Source: Brevundimonas sp. Root1279 (GTDB taxonomy: Bacteria > Pseudomonadota > Alphaproteobacteria > Caulobacterales > Caulobacteraceae). From it: a stretch of 64,000 nt of DNA. Every line of letters begins with the position of its first letter. The stretch's first letter is position 1. The DNA lies in NCBI RefSeq assembly GCF_001425945.1, contig NZ_LMEB01000007.1, positions 62,163 through 126,162 of the forward strand. Reading direction: 5' to 3'. Both the position numbers and the translations under genes were made by a program. Shown piece after piece: positions 60,795 through 64,000 of this stretch. The notes under the pieces were generated by a model. That model saw nothing but the letters and a program-made list of their open reading frames with translations. It was not told the DNA's origin and ran no database searches.

Positions 60795-62936
60795 TCAGAA
60801 GAACAGCGGATCGCCCTTCTTCTCCGTCGGCGGACCCGGCTGAGCCGGTTCCGGGCGGGGAGGCTGCGGCTGGGTCGGACGCACCACCGGCTGCTGCGGC
60901 TGCGGCGCCGGCGGACGATCGCGGTCGGGCGCGATCGGGCGTTGCGCCGGCGGCGGATCGATCAGGCCTTCGTCGAGCGGATCGGTCGGTCCTTCAGCCG
61001 GGGGATTGTCGCCGAACAGGTCGCCGATCTGGCCGATTAGGCTCTCGACCGGGTTCGGCGGCTGCCAGCCCTCGGGCATCGGCGGTCCGTTGGGAATGGC
61101 CGGGGCGTTCAGGCGCGGCAGGGCCGCCTCCATGAAGCCGCGCCAGATGGCGGCCGGCGACGAGCCGCCGGTGACGCCGCGCATGGGAGTGTTGTCGTCC
61201 TTGCCGACCCACACCGCCGTAGCGAAACCGCCGGTGTAGCCGACGAACCAGGCGTCCTTGTAGTCCGAGGTCGTGCCCGTCTTGCCGGCGATGTCGCGGC
61301 CCGGAATGGCCGCCGAGCGGCCGGTGCCCGAGGTGATGACGCCGCGCAGCATCTGGTTCTGGTAGAACAGATACGGGTTCGAAATGGCCTGCAACGGGCC
61401 GTCGGCGCGGGCGGCCTTCTGATAGACCACGCGCCCCTGCGGGGTGCGGATGCGGCTGATGCCATAGGCCTTCACCCGCTTGCCGCCGTTGGCGAAGGCC
61501 GCATAGGCCTGGGCCATCTCGATCGGCGAGACCTCGACGGCGCCCAGGGCCATGGCCGGCTCCAGGCCGATGCGCGAGGTGATGCCGAGTCGACGCGCCG
61601 TGCGGGCGACGTTGTCGCGGCCCACCTGGTCGGCCATGCCCGCGGCCACGGTGTTGATCGACTGGGCCACGGCCTGGGACAGGGTCATCTCGCCGGCGAA
61701 GCCGCCGGAATAGTTCTTGGGCGACCAGTTGCCGATCTTGATCGGGGCGTCGTTGACCCGCGTCTCCGGGGTGAAGCCGCTCTCCAGCGCCGTCAGATAG
61801 ACGAACGGCTTGAAGGCTGAGCCGGCCTGCCGCTTGGCGTCGGTGGCGCGGTTGAACTGGCTGTCGGCGTAGGAGGCTCCGCCGATCATGGCCCGCACCC
61901 GGCCGTCGCCGTCGACGGCGACGAGCGCCGCCTGCTGCACGCCCTTGGAGCGGTCGCGGTCGAGGATGCGCCGCACCGACCGTTCGGCCGAGGTCTGCAG
62001 GGTCAGGTCGAGCGTGGTCTCGACGATCATGTCCTCGGTCGGCTCGCCGACCAGTTCGCGGATCTGCTTGTCGAGCCAGTCGATGAAATACTGGGCGTGC
62101 TGGCTGGCCAGGGTGCGCGACACCCGCACCGGCTCGGTCACGGCCTGGGCGCGTTGCTCGGGCGTGATCACCCCGGCGTCGACCATTTCGTTGAGCACGA
62201 CGGTGGCGCGGGTCGCCGCCCGCTCGCTCTCGGACACCGGCGAGTAGCGCGACGGGGCCTTCAGCAGGCCGGCCAGCAGGGCCGCCTCGCCGACGGTCAG
62301 CTCCTTGGCGCTCTTGTCGAAATAGCGCTGCGAGGCCGCCTCGATGCCATAGGCCCCGGCGCCGAAATAGACCCGGTTCAGATACAGGGCGAGGATCTCG
62401 TCCTTGGAGAATTTCATCTCCAGCCACACGGCCAGCATCAGCTCCTGGACCTTGCGCTTCATGTTCTGGTCCGGGGACAGGAACAGGTTCTTGGCCAGCT
62501 GCTGGGTCAGGGTCGAGCCGCCCTGGACGACGCGGCCGGCGCGCATGTTGGAGACCATGGCCCGGCTCATGCCGATCGGGTCGAAGCCGGGGTGGTGGTA
62601 GAAGCGCCGGTCCTCGATGGCGATGAAGGCGGCCGGCACATAGTCCGGCAACGAGCTGAGGTCGGCCGGCGGGGCCTGTTGGGTGCCGCGCACCGCGATC
62701 AGGGCGCCGTTGCGGTCCAGGTAGGTGATCGAGGGCTGGCGGTCGACGTTGTACAGCGTCGAGGTGTCGGGCAGGTCTCGCGCGAAGACGGCGAAGAAGA
62801 CGACCAGGAAGATCAGGCCCCAGACGCCCAGGACCATGCCCCAGTACATCAGCCGCTGCAGGGGCGTCCGCTTGGGCTTCGGCGAACCGCCGTCACCGTC
62901 GCCGCCGCGGTTGAAGAAGCCGCCCATCAACGCCAT
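60795..62936 (-). CDS. Penicillin-binding protein 1A (bifunctional transglycosylase/transpeptidase)
   Basis: 713 residues from the ATG at 62936, which has TGAGGAA upstream; the GTG four codons earlier lies inside that ribosome site. A membrane anchor (about 30-52) precedes the GT51 domain with catalytic E108 (AIEDRRFYHHPG) and 'GGSTLTQQLAKNLF'. The transpeptidase shows S-x-x-K in GSAFKP (about 373), SIN and KTGTT. The last ~90 residues are Pro/Asp/Gln-rich. It builds and cross-links peptidoglycan at the inner membrane. Confidence 0.95.
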   Translation of the reverse strand: MALMGGFFNRGGDGDGGSPKPKRTPLQRLMYWGMVLGVWGLIFLVVFFAVFARDLPDTSTLYNVDRQPSITYLDRNGALIAVRGTQQAPPADLSSLPDYVPAAFIAIEDRRFYHHPGFDPIGMSRAMVSNMRAGRVVQGGSTLTQQLAKNLFLSPDQNMKRKVQELMLAVWLEMKFSKDEILALYLNRVYFGAGAYGIEAASQRYFDKSAKELTVGEAALLAGLLKAPSRYSPVSESERAATRATVVLNEMVDAGVITPEQRAQAVTEPVRVSRTLASQHAQYFIDWLDKQIRELVGEPTEDMIVETTLDLTLQTSAERSVRRILDRDRSKGVQQAALVAVDGDGRVRAMIGGASYADSQFNRATDAKRQAGSAFKPFVYLTALESGFTPETRVNDAPIKIGNWSPKNYSGGFAGEMTLSQAVAQSINTVAAGMADQVGRDNVARTARRLGITSRIGLEPAMALGAVEVSPIEMAQAYAAFANGGKRVKAYGISRIRTPQGRVVYQKAARADGPLQAISNPYLFYQNQMLRGVITSGTGRSAAIPGRDIAGKTGTTSDYKDAWFVGYTGGFATAVWVGKDDNTPMRGVTGGSSPAAIWRGFMEAALPRLNAPAIPNGPPMPEGWQPPNPVESLIGQIGDLFGDNPPAEGPTDPLDEGLIDPPPAQRPIAPDRDRPPAPQPQQPVVRPTQPQPPRPEPAQPGPPTEKKGDPLFF

Positions 62937-63073
62937 CAAGTTCCTCACAAGCTGAGCCTTGCCGGTCTTAGCCGGTTACGCTCGCGTACGGAAACGCCCC
63001 CAACGAAACCCGACTTGGGTCCGTAACAGGATCGTGAAGGACGTTTCCGCCGAAAGCATGACCCTGAAACGGC

Positions 63074-64000
63074 CTATTCTAAAAAGGCGTTCACCTCGGC
63101 GGCGAACACGGCCGGCTGGTCCAGCATGATGAAGTGGGCGCTGTCATCGATCCGCTTCAGCTCGGCGCCCGGCAGATTGGCGTAGGAGGCGCGGTAAATC
63201 CCGTCGGTGATCTCATTGGTCATACGCGGGTCGTTGAACTTCACATACAGCACCTCGACCGGGGCGGTGATCTTGCCCAGCTCGGGACGCAGGTCGGTGA
63301 CGATCAGCTCGCGGAACGACGCCGCCGAGGTCTGCTGGTCGCTGGCCTCCATGTCCGCGAGGGGACCGGCGCGCAGCGACTCCGTCTTGATCATGCCGTT
63401 GATCGAGGCCGCCGCCTGGGTGTTGTAGGTCTCGCGCGGGCTGTTCGCCATGCCGGCGTAGATCTGGTCCGCGGTGGCCGTGATCTGCTCGACCGAGGCG
63501 CCCGGCTGGCCGAACATCGCGCCCATGAATGGCACCATGTCGACGACCATCAGCTTGCCGACGCTGTCGGGGTGACGGGCGGCCAGCATCAGGCCGATGG
63601 TGCCGCCCATCGAGTGGCCGATCACCGCCGGCTTGGTCAGCCCCTGCTCGGCGATGTAGCGCGCCAGGTCCTCGGCCACCGGCGCGGCCACCGGGCCGGA
63701 GGCGTTGTCCTCGGCCGGCGCGCCGGCGAAGCCCTGCACATGCACCCGGTGCACGCGGTAGCGGCCCTTCAGCTGCTCGGTCAGGCCGTCCCAGACCTCC
63801 GGCGACGAGCTCAGGCCCGGGATCAGAATGACGTCGCCGACCGGATTGGCCGGGCCGTCGATGCGGACGTGGAAGCGGCCCGACTCGAAGTCGGCGTGCG
63901 CATGGCCGTGGCCGGCCTGGCCGTGCTGGGCGTGCGACCCGTGGGCCCCGTGGTCTTGGGCCAAGGCCGGGGCGCCCAGCGACAGGGCGGCGATCAGGGC
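63074..64000 (-). CDS. Exported alpha/beta hydrolase, 5' end outside window
   Basis: About 309 residues visible; the frame stays open to the last base and the visible upstream part (ALIAALSLGAPALA before QDHG) is the end of a signal peptide, so the start lies beyond the window. The mature N-terminus is a His-rich stretch (seven His in about 20 residues). The hydrolase core shows 'VILIPGLSSSPEVWDGL', nucleophile elbow GHSMGG and a late 'DSAHFIMLDQP' with the catalytic His. Probably periplasmic; the substrate is unknown. Confidence 0.88.
   Translation of the reverse strand, partial: ALIAALSLGAPALAQDHGAHGSHAQHGQAGHGHAHADFESGRFHVRIDGPANPVGDVILIPGLSSSPEVWDGLTEQLKGRYRVHRVHVQGFAGAPAEDNASGPVAAPVAEDLARYIAEQGLTKPAVIGHSMGGTIGLMLAARHPDSVGKLMVVDMVPFMGAMFGQPGASVEQITATADQIYAGMANSPRETYNTQAAASINGMIKTESLRAGPLADMEASDQQTSAASFRELIVTDLRPELGKITAPVEVLYVKFNDPRMTNEITDGIYRASYANLPGAELKRIDDSAHFIMLDQPAVFAAEVNAFLE

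Overview
The window comes from the chromosome of a high-GC alphaproteobacterium, almost certainly Caulobacteraceae and probably Brevundimonas-like. This rests on a complete Flp/Tad pilus locus in Caulobacter cpa order with a 56-residue PilA, a RegA/RegB/SCO1 redox cluster, a rimP-nusA-ylxR-infB block, and near-saturated G/C at third codon positions. The genus call is inference. No rRNA, insertion sequence or CRISPR array was found.

Left arm (1-20,935): the end of an MFS transporter and an SRPBCC protein, then the Tad pilus locus on the minus strand (pilA-cpaA-cpaB-cpaC-cpaD-cpaE-cpaF-tadB-tadC, 10,549 down to 1,198). A divergent minor-pilin arm holds a secretin N-domain protein and two TadE/TadG-like proteins. 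Next come pabB, a tyrosine phosphatase, a winged-helix regulator with two membrane proteins and a probable operator, a Rieske protein, gpsA and tsaD, with divergent hemC-hemD and tRNA-Thr(CGT).

Genomic island (20,888-33,370, about 12.4 kb): integrated in the 3' half of tRNA-Thr and bounded by a perfect 50-bp direct repeat. It carries an AlpA/excisionase-like HTH protein at the left and a tyrosine integrase at the right, with matching tandem TGGAAGCA sites just inside both ends. The cargo is a defence block: an Mrr-like endonuclease with an EVE-like front domain, HsdR, a fused HsdM-HsdS, and two co-oriented proteins with HEPN or HEPN-like features. A leftward block follows: a conserved hypothetical, a small HTH protein under a 42-bp nested dyad, a short unknown gene, and a possible HUH-type replication protein beside a hairpin-rich non-coding stretch. 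The layout recalls a phage satellite or small integrative element carrying restriction plus RNase-type defence, and it is the most interesting part of the window.

Right arm (33,371-64,000): a DUF6916-like protein, a GNAT and a tail-collar protein; a LuxR-type locus with conflicting coding frames; metK under a 24-bp dyad; trmB, bioY and a phosphatase; the transcription/translation block rimP-nusA-ylxR-infB (with a leader terminator), then rbfA-truB-rpsO-pnp; a GtrA-fused glycosyltransferase with a GT87-like partner; regA, regB and SCO1; an intracellular PHA depolymerase; a YgjP-like metallopeptidase; penicillin-binding protein 1A; and the body of an exported alpha/beta hydrolase. A palindromic intergenic repeat occurs three times in tandem after SCO1 and once, inverted, after pnp.
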